This document shows, in pieces, positions 7,557-17,503 of a DNA stretch of 64,000 nt. A program made the translations under genes and the position numbers. The notes under the pieces are model-generated. The model did no database searches, was not told the DNA's origin, and saw nothing but the letters and a program-made list of their open reading frames with translations. Source of the stretch: Siccirubricoccus phaeus (GTDB lineage Bacteria; Pseudomonadota; Alphaproteobacteria; Acetobacterales; Acetobacteraceae); contig NZ_SRXO01000013.1 in the NCBI RefSeq assembly GCF_008360935.1, positions 122,903 through 186,902 on the forward strand, written 5' to 3'. Every line of letters begins with the position of its first letter. Position 1 is the first letter of the stretch.

Positions 7557-8747
7557 TTACTGCCGCTGCAGCCGAGCGGTGGCGGGATCGTAGACGTACC
7601 GGGTGATCGTGCCGTCTTTGATCCGTTCGACCGCCTCGTTTATGGCGAAGAGCGGCACCAGGAACCACTCGCGCGGGACGACGGGGTTACCGAATCGGTC
7701 CTTGATCTCGATCTCCAGTCTTGCCGGGCCAAAGACCCGGTGGATCAGGTTCTCGAGCTTCGTGCGGTTTATGTTGAAGAGGTCATAGGTTGCAACGACC
7801 TCCACATCTGCCATCAGAAACGTCGGCTGAAGTCGCGCGCCCGCGATGCGCTGCTCGACGTTCATGTTCGTGACGCCAATCTTGTGAACCAGGTCGCGGT
7901 TGGCGGATACGAGCGGATGGTCCGATTTGCTTCGCAGCACGTAGATCGTGCCGCTTGCCTGATCGTCCTGCTCTCGTTCGCCGGAGAAGAGTGGACCCGC
8001 TTCGGGATCGGTGATCCGTCGCCCAGCCGCGTCCTTGTTCAGCGCCCGCTGGAGCGAGCGCATGAGCATGTTGCTCTGGGTGCCGTTGTCGAAGATGACG
8101 CGGAGACGTGCATCGGTACGGCCCTGGGCGTTTGTAAAAAGCTCACCGACCTCGGCAACGTAAGCCTTCTGGCCCCCGACGATGAACCAACTCCCGGGCC
8201 TGATTTCCGCCTTAAGTTCGAACGGGCGGGTCTGCCGGACACCGGCATCAAGCTCCTTCTGCACCTGCTGAAACAAGGGCTTGAAACGCCCGAAATCTTC
8301 GCACTTCTCGCGGTTAGCGATCTCCTCCGCCTCGCGCTTCTCCGCGGCCGTCCGCACATGGCGCAGTTCCGTTATGGCGGAGGCCGACGGCACATCGACC
8401 CCAAGCTGGGCGAGAAGCTCGTCGTCGTCGATCTCGTCAGGGATGCTCGTGCCTGCCTGCGACCCAGCAGAGAGCAGCCCCTGATGATCGAGGGGGGCCA
8501 GCAGAGTGCGTGCATCCTCAAGCTCCCGCAGCCGGTCGAGACGAACTGCATAGAGCCGCTCAAATATGTCGCGGTCTTCCCCATGCTGCGGCCAGCGGCC
8601 GTGCTCCTCGACGAAGCGCTGGATCTCTTCGAAGCCCGCGATGATGCGCTCTTCGCGCGGAGTCCGGCTGCCTTCGCGCTTCGTCTCGATCTCGACGCCA
8701 AGTTCCTCAAGGAGGGCGCCATCTTCCTCGGTGAAGGCCTTAGCCAC
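7557..8747 (-). CDS. GIY-YIG (T5orf172-like) nuclease family protein
   Basis: 396 residues. The C-terminal third contains GTIYVLRSKSDHP followed by HKIGVTNMNVEQRI, the IY and IG strands of a T5orf172-type GIY-YIG domain, then KLENLIHRVF with the expected helix Glu and His. The N-terminal two thirds are charged and helical and are probably used for complex assembly or DNA contact. It overlaps the helicase gene by 8 nt. In this context it is the likely DNA-cleaving component of the restriction-like system; cleavage specificity cannot be inferred. Confidence 0.83.
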   Translation of the reverse strand: MAKAFTEEDGALLEELGVEIETKREGSRTPREERIIAGFEEIQRFVEEHGRWPQHGEDRDIFERLYAVRLDRLRELEDARTLLAPLDHQGLLSAGSQAGTSIPDEIDDDELLAQLGVDVPSASAITELRHVRTAAEKREAEEIANREKCEDFGRFKPLFQQVQKELDAGVRQTRPFELKAEIRPGSWFIVGGQKAYVAEVGELFTNAQGRTDARLRVIFDNGTQSNMLMRSLQRALNKDAAGRRITDPEAGPLFSGEREQDDQASGTIYVLRSKSDHPLVSANRDLVHKIGVTNMNVEQRIAGARLQPTFLMADVEVVATYDLFNINRTKLENLIHRVFGPARLEIEIKDRFGNPVVPREWFLVPLFAINEAVERIKDGTITRYVYDPATARLQRQ

Positions 8748-10794
8748 GTGCAGCCTCCGCCTTCATGCGAGCCAGGAAAGCGACGCCCTCGGCCATCCGC
8801 TTCTCCCAGGCGTCCGGCGAGGTGATCGATGGGAGGCGCCCGCGCTCCTGCTTGAACTTCAAGGCGCGCTTGGCAAGGTCACGTGCCTCCTCGATCGTCA
8901 TGGTCACCCGCTTGGCGTTGATGATGGCCTGGACTTGCTTCAGGCTCTCTTCACTCATCGTCTTCGCAAGGATCGCGTAAGCCTCGCCGAACGGGTTGAT
9001 GCTGTCTATCAAGTCGATCTCCAGCTCCCGCACGTCCACGGCGAACTTGCGCACGCCCTCGATGAAGGCGGTGTTCAGATTTTTGTCGCCGTCCCCGCCG
9101 CCAGTTGCCACCTCCTTGGCCTTCTGCGTGAGGTTGAGGGCGGCAATGGCGTGCTGACGCACGGCTTCTTGATCTGCCTCATCGAGTTCGGGATAGCGGT
9201 CCCGGATGATCTTGCCCATCCGGACCTGAGTCAGCTCCTCCGGCACCAATTCGGGATCGAATAGGCCGCGCTCGACCGCGGTCTTGTCCTGGACAAAGGC
9301 GGCGATGACCTCGTTGAGGTCCTGCTGGCAGATGCGGACGGCCTCCTCGCTCTTTGGCTCGGCCAGGCCCTTGATCTCGATCTGGAACTTGCCCTGTTCC
9401 TCGTTGAAGCCGACGTTACACTTGTTCGGGTCATACCCGCCCGCGCCATAGTCGAAGCCCGGGGACGGCCCGCTATCAACCTTCTTCGGCTTGAACTCGA
9501 AGCGCGGGGCCAGGACCTGCTCCATGAGCAGGCTGGCAGCGATCGCCTTCAAGGTGTCGTTAACCGCCTCCGCGACGGCCTGCTCCGACGCATCCGGCTC
9601 CGCGATCAGGTTGGTGAAGCGGGCACGGGTCTTGCCCGGCGCATCCCGCGTGGCGCGGCCGATGATCTGGACGATCTCGGTCAGGCTCGACCGATAGCCG
9701 ACAGTGAGGGCATGTTCGCACCAGATCCAGTCGAAGCCCTCCTTCGCCATGCCGAGGGCGACGATGATGTCCACATGATCGCGGTTGTTCTTCTGCGCCG
9801 GGTCCTTCAGGGCGGCTGAGACCCGGTCCCGCTTGGCGGGGTCGTCATCCACCAGGTCAGCGATGCGCAGCAGGCGGCCGTCCGGGGTGCGCACAAGCTG
9901 GAAGCCGGTGGCAGGGTCTGTGCCCTCCCAAGTGCCGAGCTCCTCGATGATGTGCTCGACCTCCCGGATCTTGTCCTTCGTGCTCTCCCGCGAATTCACG
10001 CTCGGGATGTGGACGATGGTCTTCTCGGTCGGATCGAGCACCTTGAGGATGTCGTCGGTGTAAGAACCTGAGTAGAAGAAATACCCGATATCAAGCTGCT
10101 TCAGGTGCTCATAGCCATTGAGCTGCTCGTAGTAGGTGTAGGTGACCGTATCGAACTTCGCTTCGTCCTGAGGAGCAAGGACGGCTTCCGCGTCCCCGCG
10201 GAAGTATGAGCCGGTCATCGCCACGATATGTACCCGGTCGCGGGCGATGAACTCGCCGAGATGCAGACCGAGCTTGTTGTCGGGGTTGGCGGAGACATGG
10301 TGGAACTCGTCCACAGCGATCAACCGATCGTCGAAGGCCTCCACGCCAAACCTGTCCACGGCGAAGCGGAAGGTGGCATGGGTGCAGACGAGCACCCTGT
10401 CGGGGCTCGCGAGGAAGGCGCCAACCGCGTTGACCTTGCCGCCCTCCGTCCCGGGAGCGTTGCAGAGGTTCCACTTCGGGGCGACAGTCCAGTCGGCCCA
10501 GAAGCCGAACTTCGTCAGCGGCTCGTCGGCGAAGCTGGACCCGATCGACTTCTCCGGCACCACGATGATGGCCTGGCGGAGGCCCTGGTTGTAGAGCTTG
10601 TCGAGAGCTATGAACATGAGCGCGCGGCTCTTGCCCGAAGCGGGCGGCGACTTGATCAGCAGGTACTGCTCGCCTCGCTTCTCATAGGCGCGCTCCTGCA
10701 TCGGCCGCATGCCGAGGGCATTGGCCTTGGTCGAGCTGCCATTGCGGCTGTAGGAGACCGAGACGGAGGGAACGGACTGGATCGGGCTGCTCAT
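8740..10794 (-). CDS. DEAD/DEAH-box helicase family protein (restriction-associated)
   Basis: 684 residues. Walker A is SPPASGKSRAL (about residues 48-58), Walker B is LIAVDEFHH (DEFH, about 177-185), followed by the SAT-like motif AMTGSYFRGDA. The C-terminal RecA-like lobe has VALGMAKEGFDW and IIGRATRDAPGKTRA, matching SF2 motifs V and VI as in type III/type I restriction translocases. The protein should translocate on DNA using ATP. Its ATG overlaps the methyltransferase stop by 4 nt and its own end overlaps the nuclease start, so the three are translationally coupled. Confidence 0.88.
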   Translation of the reverse strand: MSSPIQSVPSVSVSYSRNGSSTKANALGMRPMQERAYEKRGEQYLLIKSPPASGKSRALMFIALDKLYNQGLRQAIIVVPEKSIGSSFADEPLTKFGFWADWTVAPKWNLCNAPGTEGGKVNAVGAFLASPDRVLVCTHATFRFAVDRFGVEAFDDRLIAVDEFHHVSANPDNKLGLHLGEFIARDRVHIVAMTGSYFRGDAEAVLAPQDEAKFDTVTYTYYEQLNGYEHLKQLDIGYFFYSGSYTDDILKVLDPTEKTIVHIPSVNSRESTKDKIREVEHIIEELGTWEGTDPATGFQLVRTPDGRLLRIADLVDDDPAKRDRVSAALKDPAQKNNRDHVDIIVALGMAKEGFDWIWCEHALTVGYRSSLTEIVQIIGRATRDAPGKTRARFTNLIAEPDASEQAVAEAVNDTLKAIAASLLMEQVLAPRFEFKPKKVDSGPSPGFDYGAGGYDPNKCNVGFNEEQGKFQIEIKGLAEPKSEEAVRICQQDLNEVIAAFVQDKTAVERGLFDPELVPEELTQVRMGKIIRDRYPELDEADQEAVRQHAIAALNLTQKAKEVATGGGDGDKNLNTAFIEGVRKFAVDVRELEIDLIDSINPFGEAYAILAKTMSEESLKQVQAIINAKRVTMTIEEARDLAKRALKFKQERGRLPSITSPDAWEKRMAEGVAFLARMKAEAARG

Positions 10795-13568
10795 GCGGTC
10801 GCCTTCGCTTTCTGCTTCTTCGTCGTTCCCTGGCCTGCCGTCATCTTCGCGTAGAGCTCGAAGAGCTTCTCCAACCGCTCGGTGTCGTTCTTGAATCGGC
10901 GACCAATGTAGATGCGCTCCAGCACCTCGTCGTTGCGCTCGTGTGCAGCACGGAGGTCGGCCGGCATGCTCTCAGGGTCGTAGAGTTCGGCGACCGTCGC
11001 GGGGTAATGTGCCTCACGCGTCAGCAGTATATCTTCGGCGCAACGGGTCAGATCGGCTTTGTTCTTTGCGGTGAGCGGAGGAACGGGGAAGGTGTTCCAG
11101 CCCAGGACGTTAGAGTAACGGTACCGCGTTTCGAGCTGTCCGCAGACGGTCGCGATCCACACGAGGTGTAGGCGCGATGCGATAATAGAGACCTGCCATA
11201 TGGGCGCATTGAAGAGCGCGAACGCCTCGCTTGACACGATACTGCGGGCATCGAGAAGGCCAACAGGAAGGTACGGGCGCGACTCGGACGAGGTTCGAGG
11301 CATGATGATCGTGTGGTGCTGCGCCTCGTACATTTCTCGCATCTGATGAGGGCGGGCTGCCAGGGCACGGCCCCCGTTATCGGGACTCTTCAGCCGCATG
11401 GCTCGTACCGCCTCGATGCGCTTCGCAACGCCGGGTACCTTGCTGGCTTCGACCAACATCGAATCCTCGATCCAGAGGCAGTACCGAGGGTTGTCGCTAA
11501 TGAACTCTTTTGAGCCGTAAATCCGGCGAATGAGCTTCTTCTCAAGATCCTCCGTCAGGCCAAGTTCGGCGATTTCGTGGCGTTCCAGAAGCAGATGGCC
11601 GCCGTCGTAGGGCATGTTGCCCAAGTCCATGGATGCAGCCCCGCCGAGCGGGTCCGAGCGCTTCTCCACGAACAGGTTGGGGCCTGCAACGAGGTAGGCG
11701 TTAATGTTGGATACCTCTTTCGACAGCTGCGCGCCGTCGGCGGACACGGTGAAGATTCGGGGTAGTTTCCTTGTTTCCGCTGAGAGTCCGATCACAACGA
11801 CGGTCACACCAGCGTTGTGGCTCGCGAGATTGGCCCACTTGAACGACGTATAGGCAAAGGAAATACGGTAGCCTGTCCGGAAAAGTAGCGGCCACAGCAG
11901 CGGCACTTGGTGACCCTGACAAAGCGAGTTTGTGGTCACGAAAGCGAACGCTGACTTCGCCCGGGCGCCATACTCGACGGCCTTCATAAACCAGCACCCG
12001 ACGTAGTCGATATAACCATGCTTGACACCGAAAGGACCGAAGATGAATTCCATATCCTCGATCTGTTGAGGAGTCTTCTTGCCTTTTCCGGCGTAGGGTG
12101 GATTTCCGCAGATGTACGTCTCTCCCCCTTCGTTCTCGAAGTCCATCTGCGCCTGGTCCAAAGGCGTGCTGAAAAGGTCGTCCGCTTGAAGCTTTACCCC
12201 GGTTCCTGTCAGCGGGCAGATGCTCAGCCAGTCCAACCTCAGAGCATTGCCGCAGATGATCCAGTTCTCAGTATCGAGCGGTAGGAAGTCCTGAAGCGCC
12301 TCCTTCTGACCCCGATACAGCACGTCGCACTGGAACTCCGCAATGATGAGCGCAAGGCGCGCGATCTCGGCCGGGAAGTTCCGAAGCTCGATTCCACGGA
12401 AGTTGGTGAGCGGGATATCCGACCGGCGGTCCGCCTCGCCGCGGCGCCTGTTGATTTCCGCCTCGATCGCCCGCATCTCCTTGTAGGCGATCACCAGGAA
12501 GTTGCCGGAGCCGCAGGCCGGATCGAACACCCTGATCTTCGCCATGCGGTTCCGCAGGTTGAGCAGCTTGCGCGGGTTGTCCCCGGCCTCCGCCAGCCTC
12601 TCCCGCAGGTCATCGAGGAAGAGCGGGTTCAGCACCTTCAAGATGTTCGGCACGCTCGTGTAGTGCATGCCGAGCGCGCCGCGCTCCTCGTCCTCCGCGA
12701 CGGCCTGGATCATGGACCCGAAGATGTCCGGGTTGATCTTCTTCCAGTCGAGGCTGCCGATGTGCAGCAGGTAGGACCGCGCGATCCTGCTGAAGCGCGG
12801 CACCTCCGCACTACCGGAGAAGAGCCCACCGTTGACATACGGGAAGGCATCCGCCCAGCGAGGAATGCCCCCCGCGGCACGGTCAGCGGCCTTTACGTTC
12901 ATTGCCCGGAAGATCGTGCTGATCACCTCATGCGTGTTCGAGGAGTCGGACGCGCTCATCGTCTGCACAGTGGAGGTGAAGAGCAGCGGCCGGCTGAAGA
13001 TATCGGTGTTCTCCGCGAAGAAGCAGAAGATCAGCCGCGCCATGAAGTGGTTCATGTCTGGGCGGCGGGCCGCGGTGCCCCACTCCGGATTGTCTTTCAG
13101 CAGCTCGACGTAGAGTCGGTTGAGGCGGCCCGTGGCCTTGATGTCGAAGGAGCTTTCCCGGATCTGCTTGACGGTCGTGATGCCCGCGAGCGGCAGGAAG
13201 AAGCCGAAGTGGTCGGGGAAATCGCGATAGGCGCAGGCAACCGTCTCGCCGCTCGTCAGGTCCTCGGCCTCGAAGCTGTCGCCGTCCGTGGCGAGGATGA
13301 ACTTCGCCTTCGCCCGTGCCGTCGCCGGGCTGGCCTTCAAAGCCTGCAGCGTCACCGTCACCTGGCCGGGGTCGCAGGTGGCGATGTGGATGTTGTTGGT
13401 CTGCAGCACGCCGCCCAGGTCGGACTTGTTGGACGCGCCGCTGCGCAGGCGCTTCAGCGTCGTCTGCTTGTTCCCGAAGGCCTCGAGGAAGGCATAGGGG
13501 AATTCCGCGCGATCGAAAGGCTTCTCGGCCAGAGCGGAGACGGCTTCCTCAATTTCGACGGCGTTCAC
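10791..13568 (-). CDS. Class I SAM-dependent DNA methyltransferase (COG1002/MmeI-like)
   Basis: 925 residues from a GTG at 13568, which has AGGGGAA a few bases upstream; longer in-frame starts enter non-homologous sequence. The SAM-binding motif is VFDPACGSGNFL and the catalytic motif is GNPPYAGKG, the order of gamma-class N6-adenine methyltransferases. A long N-terminal helical region and a C-terminal target-recognition-like region (TRYRYSNVLGWNTFPVPPL) flank the catalytic core, as in type IIG-like enzymes. No PD-(D/E)XK nuclease motif is evident, so cleavage is probably delegated to the GIY-YIG gene. It heads the operon and probably both modifies host DNA and sets specificity. Confidence 0.88.
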   Translation of the reverse strand: MNAVEIEEAVSALAEKPFDRAEFPYAFLEAFGNKQTTLKRLRSGASNKSDLGGVLQTNNIHIATCDPGQVTVTLQALKASPATARAKAKFILATDGDSFEAEDLTSGETVACAYRDFPDHFGFFLPLAGITTVKQIRESSFDIKATGRLNRLYVELLKDNPEWGTAARRPDMNHFMARLIFCFFAENTDIFSRPLLFTSTVQTMSASDSSNTHEVISTIFRAMNVKAADRAAGGIPRWADAFPYVNGGLFSGSAEVPRFSRIARSYLLHIGSLDWKKINPDIFGSMIQAVAEDEERGALGMHYTSVPNILKVLNPLFLDDLRERLAEAGDNPRKLLNLRNRMAKIRVFDPACGSGNFLVIAYKEMRAIEAEINRRRGEADRRSDIPLTNFRGIELRNFPAEIARLALIIAEFQCDVLYRGQKEALQDFLPLDTENWIICGNALRLDWLSICPLTGTGVKLQADDLFSTPLDQAQMDFENEGGETYICGNPPYAGKGKKTPQQIEDMEFIFGPFGVKHGYIDYVGCWFMKAVEYGARAKSAFAFVTTNSLCQGHQVPLLWPLLFRTGYRISFAYTSFKWANLASHNAGVTVVVIGLSAETRKLPRIFTVSADGAQLSKEVSNINAYLVAGPNLFVEKRSDPLGGAASMDLGNMPYDGGHLLLERHEIAELGLTEDLEKKLIRRIYGSKEFISDNPRYCLWIEDSMLVEASKVPGVAKRIEAVRAMRLKSPDNGGRALAARPHQMREMYEAQHHTIIMPRTSSESRPYLPVGLLDARSIVSSEAFALFNAPIWQVSIIASRLHLVWIATVCGQLETRYRYSNVLGWNTFPVPPLTAKNKADLTRCAEDILLTREAHYPATVAELYDPESMPADLRAAHERNDEVLERIYIGRRFKNDTERLEKLFELYAKMTAGQGTTKKQKAKATA

Positions 13569-13656
13569 CGTGCTTCCCCTGTGGAACGGCCGATCCGATC
13601 TGCAGCACAGCATGGGGTGGGCCGGTTGATGCCGGCCTCGGGATTTAGGCGTCGCT

Positions 13657-14835
13657 TCATCGCGGGAGTGGCTCCGTCCCTCGGCTGAGGATGTCGATAT
13701 AGCGGCCATAGGCGAAGAGCCGGCCGCGCTGGCGACCCGTGGTCTCGCGCAGGATGCCGAGGTCCACCAGCCGCGCCATTATGCTGCCGATCGTGGGATG
13801 CGAGAGGTTCAGCCGCGCCGTCGCCGTCGCTACTGACAGCAGGGGTTGCGCTTTCAGCAGATCATGCAGGCGGAGCGCGGAGCCGGCGCTGCGCCCCAGC
13901 GCCTCGATCTTCGTGCGGTCCTCGGCGAACAGGGCGAGAATTTGCCGCGCGGCCTCGGTCGCGCCTTCCGCCGTCTCGGCCACGCCGTCGAGGAAGAAGC
14001 GCAGCCACGTCTCCCAATCTCCCTGGTCGCGCACCCGCTGCAGCAGATCGTAGTAGGTCTGCCGGTGCATCTTCAGGTAGAGGCTGAGATAAAGGATCGG
14101 CTCCCGCAGCATCCCCTCGGCACAAAGCAGGAAGGTGACCAGCAGGCGCCCGAGGCGCCCGTTGCCGTCGAGGAAGGGATGGATCGTCTCGAACTGCACA
14201 TGCACCAGACCGGCCTTGATCAGGGTCGGCAGGTCCGGCGTGTCGGCGTGGATGAAGCGCTCCAGGTCGCTGAGGCAAGCCATGACGTGCTGCGGTGGCG
14301 GGGGCACGAAGGCGGCGAGGCTGGGGCGCGGACCGCCGATCCAGTTCTGCGAGGACCGGAACTCGCCCGGCTGCTTGCCGGCGCCGCGACCGGAGGCGAG
14401 CAAGACGGTGTGGATCTCGCGGATAAGGCGGAGCGAGAGCGGCAGCCCACCGCGCAGGAGCTCAAGGCCGCGGTTCAAGGCCGCAACGTAGCAGGACACC
14501 TCGGCGACGTCGTCCATCGGGACGCCAGGCGCCTCGTCGGTTTCGAAGAGGAGGAGGTCCGACAGGGAGGATTGTGTGCCCTCGATCTGCGACGAGAGCA
14601 GCGCTTCCTTCCGGACGTACATGTAAAGGAACAGCCCGGTGTCCGGCAGGATGGACGCCATTCCGTCGAGTCGGCCCAGCGCCATCTGCGCCCGCTGCAA
14701 CGGGATCAGGAGGCTGGAGACGTCGATGGGCGGGATCGGTGGCAGCGGCGGGGGCACGAAGGCGCGCGCTGCCTCCCCGCCGACGCTGGTCGTTTCGTAT
14801 CGCCCGAGGCGGCTTTGGGGGCTGGGCGAGGGCAT
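13657..14835 (-). CDS. Fic family protein with class II inhibitory motif
   Basis: 392 residues. The Fic active site HPFLDGNGRLGR transfers a nucleotide (usually AMP) to a target hydroxyl. An N-terminal inhibition helix SSQIEG (pattern S/T-xxx-E-G/N) shows class II auto-inhibition, so the protein is normally switched off. The C-terminus (HPTIGSIMARLVDLGILRETTGRQRGRLF) is a winged-helix DNA-binding domain, as in many chromosomal Fic proteins that regulate their own genes. It sits between the restriction-like operon and the recombinase operon. The target is unknown. Confidence 0.92.
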   Translation of the reverse strand: MPSPSPQSRLGRYETTSVGGEAARAFVPPPLPPIPPIDVSSLLIPLQRAQMALGRLDGMASILPDTGLFLYMYVRKEALLSSQIEGTQSSLSDLLLFETDEAPGVPMDDVAEVSCYVAALNRGLELLRGGLPLSLRLIREIHTVLLASGRGAGKQPGEFRSSQNWIGGPRPSLAAFVPPPPQHVMACLSDLERFIHADTPDLPTLIKAGLVHVQFETIHPFLDGNGRLGRLLVTFLLCAEGMLREPILYLSLYLKMHRQTYYDLLQRVRDQGDWETWLRFFLDGVAETAEGATEAARQILALFAEDRTKIEALGRSAGSALRLHDLLKAQPLLSVATATARLNLSHPTIGSIMARLVDLGILRETTGRQRGRLFAYGRYIDILSRGTEPLPR

Positions 14836-14870
14836 CCTTGTGAAAGGCGACTTTCGTTAGGGCGGAAGCA

Positions 14871-14898
14871 ATGTAAAATCTAGGCCCCTTTCTTACAT
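14871..14898. promoter_or_regulatory. Inverted repeat upstream of fic (candidate operator)
   Basis: ATGTAA at 14871-14876 and TTACAT at 14893-14898 form a 28-bp AT-rich inverted repeat about 35 bp upstream of the Fic start codon and overlapping the stop of the neighbouring gene. AT-rich symmetry in a GC-rich context and the winged helix of the Fic protein suggest an autoregulatory operator or promoter. This is inference. Confidence 0.4.
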
Positions 14899-15356
14899 AA
14901 AAACTGATCGTGCGCCAGCCCTGTTGCAGGCCCTTCGATACGGTGACCCCGTCCTGGACGGGGCTTGACGATGCCAAAGGTGGCACGCTGGTCGTCCCAA
15001 CGTGCCGGCACCGCCCCGCTCAAGTCCGCTGACGTCAAGTCGTCGGGCTGCCGGCCGTCCAGGATTGCCTCAACCAGATCTGGTGCCAGCAGCGTCAGCC
15101 GCAGCATCTTGCCGAGGAAGGAGCGATCAATCTTCTCGGCCGCGGCCAGCTCGCCGAGGGAGGCGTAGCGGCCGCTCTCCAGCAGCCGCTTCCACCGATG
15201 CGCCCGGGCCAGCGCCTTCACCAGGGCCGGGTCGGCCCGCGTACGCGCCGGCGCGGCGCCAGGCGCGCCGCCGTCCGGCGCGACGACCAATTTCCGCCCG
15301 CCGCGGCGGCGAATCGCCAGGGGAACGCGGACGGTGATGCTGGCCGCCGCGGTCAT
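14880..15356 (-). CDS. Small HTH-like protein of the serine-recombinase operon
   Basis: 158 residues. The central part (ARAHRWKRLLESGRYASLGELAAAEKID... followed by LRLTLLAPDLVEAILDGRQP) resembles a ParB-type helix-turn-helix, in which SFLGKMLRLTLLAPDLV aligns with the recognition-helix region. The N-terminus is basic (RRRGGRKLVV). Its ATG overlaps the recombinase stop (ATGA), so the two are translationally coupled. Proteins of this kind commonly accompany this recombinase type in alphaproteobacteria; a role in DNA binding at the attachment site or in control is inferred. Confidence 0.7.
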   Translation of the reverse strand: MTAAASITVRVPLAIRRRGGRKLVVAPDGGAPGAAPARTRADPALVKALARAHRWKRLLESGRYASLGELAAAEKIDRSFLGKMLRLTLLAPDLVEAILDGRQPDDLTSADLSGAVPARWDDQRATFGIVKPRPGRGHRIEGPATGLAHDQFLCKKGA

Positions 15357-16702
15357 GCGGCCCTCCGGGTCTCAGTGCCGATGCCACCCAGGTCGCGCAC
15401 CAAGCTGGCCAGCCCTTCCAGCCGCAGCCGGATGTCGGCGCCGGCGGGGCTGACCTCGACCCGCTCCACCAGCAGCCGGATGATGCGGGCCTGTTCGGCC
15501 GGGAATAGCTCGTCCCAGAGCGGGTCCAGTCGCTCCAAGGTGGCCAGGGTCTCGGCCTCGGTCAGGTCCGCCGCCTCGACCCGCGCCGCCCGCCAGGTGC
15601 CGACCACCACCTCCGGCTGGCGCAGCAGCGCCCGGACCTGGTCCACCACCGCGGCCTCGATCTCAGCCGCCGGCAGGCGCCGGACCGGGCAGTCGTCCGC
15701 TGCCCCCTTCAGCACAGCCTGGCTGACGTAGTAGCGGTAGAGCCGCCCCCGACGCCGCGTGTGGGTGGGCGACATCGCCCGTCCGTCCGGCCCGAAGATG
15801 AGGCCCCGCAGCAGCGCCGGGGTCTGCCGGCGGTTTTGGTTGGCGCGCACCCGCGGGCTCTCCTGCAGGATGGCATGGACCCGGTCCCACAGCGCCCGCG
15901 ACACGATGGCCCGGTGCTCGCCGGGGTGGACCTTGCCCTTGTGCGCCACCTCGCCGAGGTAGGTCCGGTTGTTCAGCAGCCGGTAGAGCGCCCCCTTGTC
16001 GAAGGGCCGGCCGGTCTTGGTCAGCACGCCCTCCGCGCGCAGCCGCCGGACGGCCTCCACGCCGGAGCCGGTTTCGGCGAAGAGTTCGAACGCCCGTCGC
16101 GCCCGCGCGGCCTCGGCCTCGTTCACCACCAGCTTGCGGTCGCGCACCTCGTAGCCGAGCGGCACCGGGCCGCCCATCCACATGCCACGCGCCTTCGAGG
16201 CGGCGATCTTGTCCTGCACCCGCTCCCTGATCACCTCGCGCTCGAACTGAGCAAAGCTGAGCAGGATGTTGAGCGTCAGCCGGCCCATGCTGGTCGTGGT
16301 GTTGAAGCTCTGAGTCACCGAAACGAAGGTGACGTTGTGCGCGTCGAACACCTCCACCAGCTTGGCGAAGTGCATCAGCGAGCGGCTGAGGCGGTCGATC
16401 TTGTAGACCACCACCACATCGACCCGGCCGGCCTCGATGTCGGCGAGCAGGCGCTGCAGGGCGGGACGCTCCAGGGTGCCGCCAGAGACACCGCCATCAT
16501 CGTAGTGGTCCGGCACCAGCACCCAGCCTTCGGCGCGCTGGCTGGCGATGAAGGCCTCGCAGGCCTCGCGCTGGGCGTCGAGGCTGTTGAACTCCTTCTC
16601 CAGCCCCTCTTCGGTCGACTTCCGGGTGTAGACGGCGCAGCGGAGCTTCTTCACCGCGGCCGGCATGGCGGCCTCGGCCGCGGCAGTCGTCCTGCGTCTC
16701 AT
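15353..16702 (-). CDS. Large serine recombinase (likely prophage integrase)
   Basis: 449 residues from the ATG at 16702. The N-terminal resolvase domain has the nucleophile motif AVYTRKST, then VVYKIDRLSRSL and TTTSMGRLTLNILLSFAQFEREV, all diagnostic of serine recombinases. A recombinase domain follows (PLGYEVRDRKLVVNEAEA, TYLGEVAHKGK) and a zinc-ribbon-like segment that lacks the usual Cys pairs (LIFGPDGRAMSPTHTRRRG). A C-terminal coiled coil completes it. This class integrates and excises phages and islands at short att cores. Its position at the left end of the prophage supports that role. Confidence 0.9.
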   Translation of the reverse strand: MRRRTTAAAEAAMPAAVKKLRCAVYTRKSTEEGLEKEFNSLDAQREACEAFIASQRAEGWVLVPDHYDDGGVSGGTLERPALQRLLADIEAGRVDVVVVYKIDRLSRSLMHFAKLVEVFDAHNVTFVSVTQSFNTTTSMGRLTLNILLSFAQFEREVIRERVQDKIAASKARGMWMGGPVPLGYEVRDRKLVVNEAEAARARRAFELFAETGSGVEAVRRLRAEGVLTKTGRPFDKGALYRLLNNRTYLGEVAHKGKVHPGEHRAIVSRALWDRVHAILQESPRVRANQNRRQTPALLRGLIFGPDGRAMSPTHTRRRGRLYRYYVSQAVLKGAADDCPVRRLPAAEIEAAVVDQVRALLRQPEVVVGTWRAARVEAADLTEAETLATLERLDPLWDELFPAEQARIIRLLVERVEVSPAGADIRLRLEGLASLVRDLGGIGTETRRAA

Positions 16703-16713
16703 GCCTGCCCTCG

Positions 16714-17210
<497 letters not shown>

Positions 17211-17214
<4 letters not shown>

Positions 17215-17432
17215 GCCTGTCTCCGACGAGTCGGGTTGGCATGACGGCGCTGCCGGGGCGCGGAGTGTAGGCGAACCTCTCCCCGGTCCCGGGCCCGCTC
17301 GGCGTCGCGCACCACTTCCTCGGCAGTGCGGCTGCGCAGCCGCAGCAGGCCGGCGGCCAGGAGGGCGCAGACCTCGCGCAGGTGAGGCGGGAGGTGGAGG
17401 TTGCCGGCGATGAAAGGGCTCATCCCCATCAT
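17211..17432 (-). CDS. Small conserved protein heading the recombinase operon
   Basis: 73 residues. Recognisable only by the segment HLREVCALLAAGLLRLRSRTAEEV and by position: proteins with this AxGLLRLRxR pattern often precede DUF2924-recombinase pairs in alphaproteobacteria. It is the first gene of the minus-strand operon and its stop overlaps the DUF2924 start. The divergent early promoter region and SOS box lie immediately upstream. Function unknown. Confidence 0.65.
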
Positions 17433-17503
17433 TACCCGGGCCGGCGCCGATCCGTCTCACCCGACTCGGTCTTTGGATTCGACTCCGGGTCTGTCTCCTA
17501 GTA

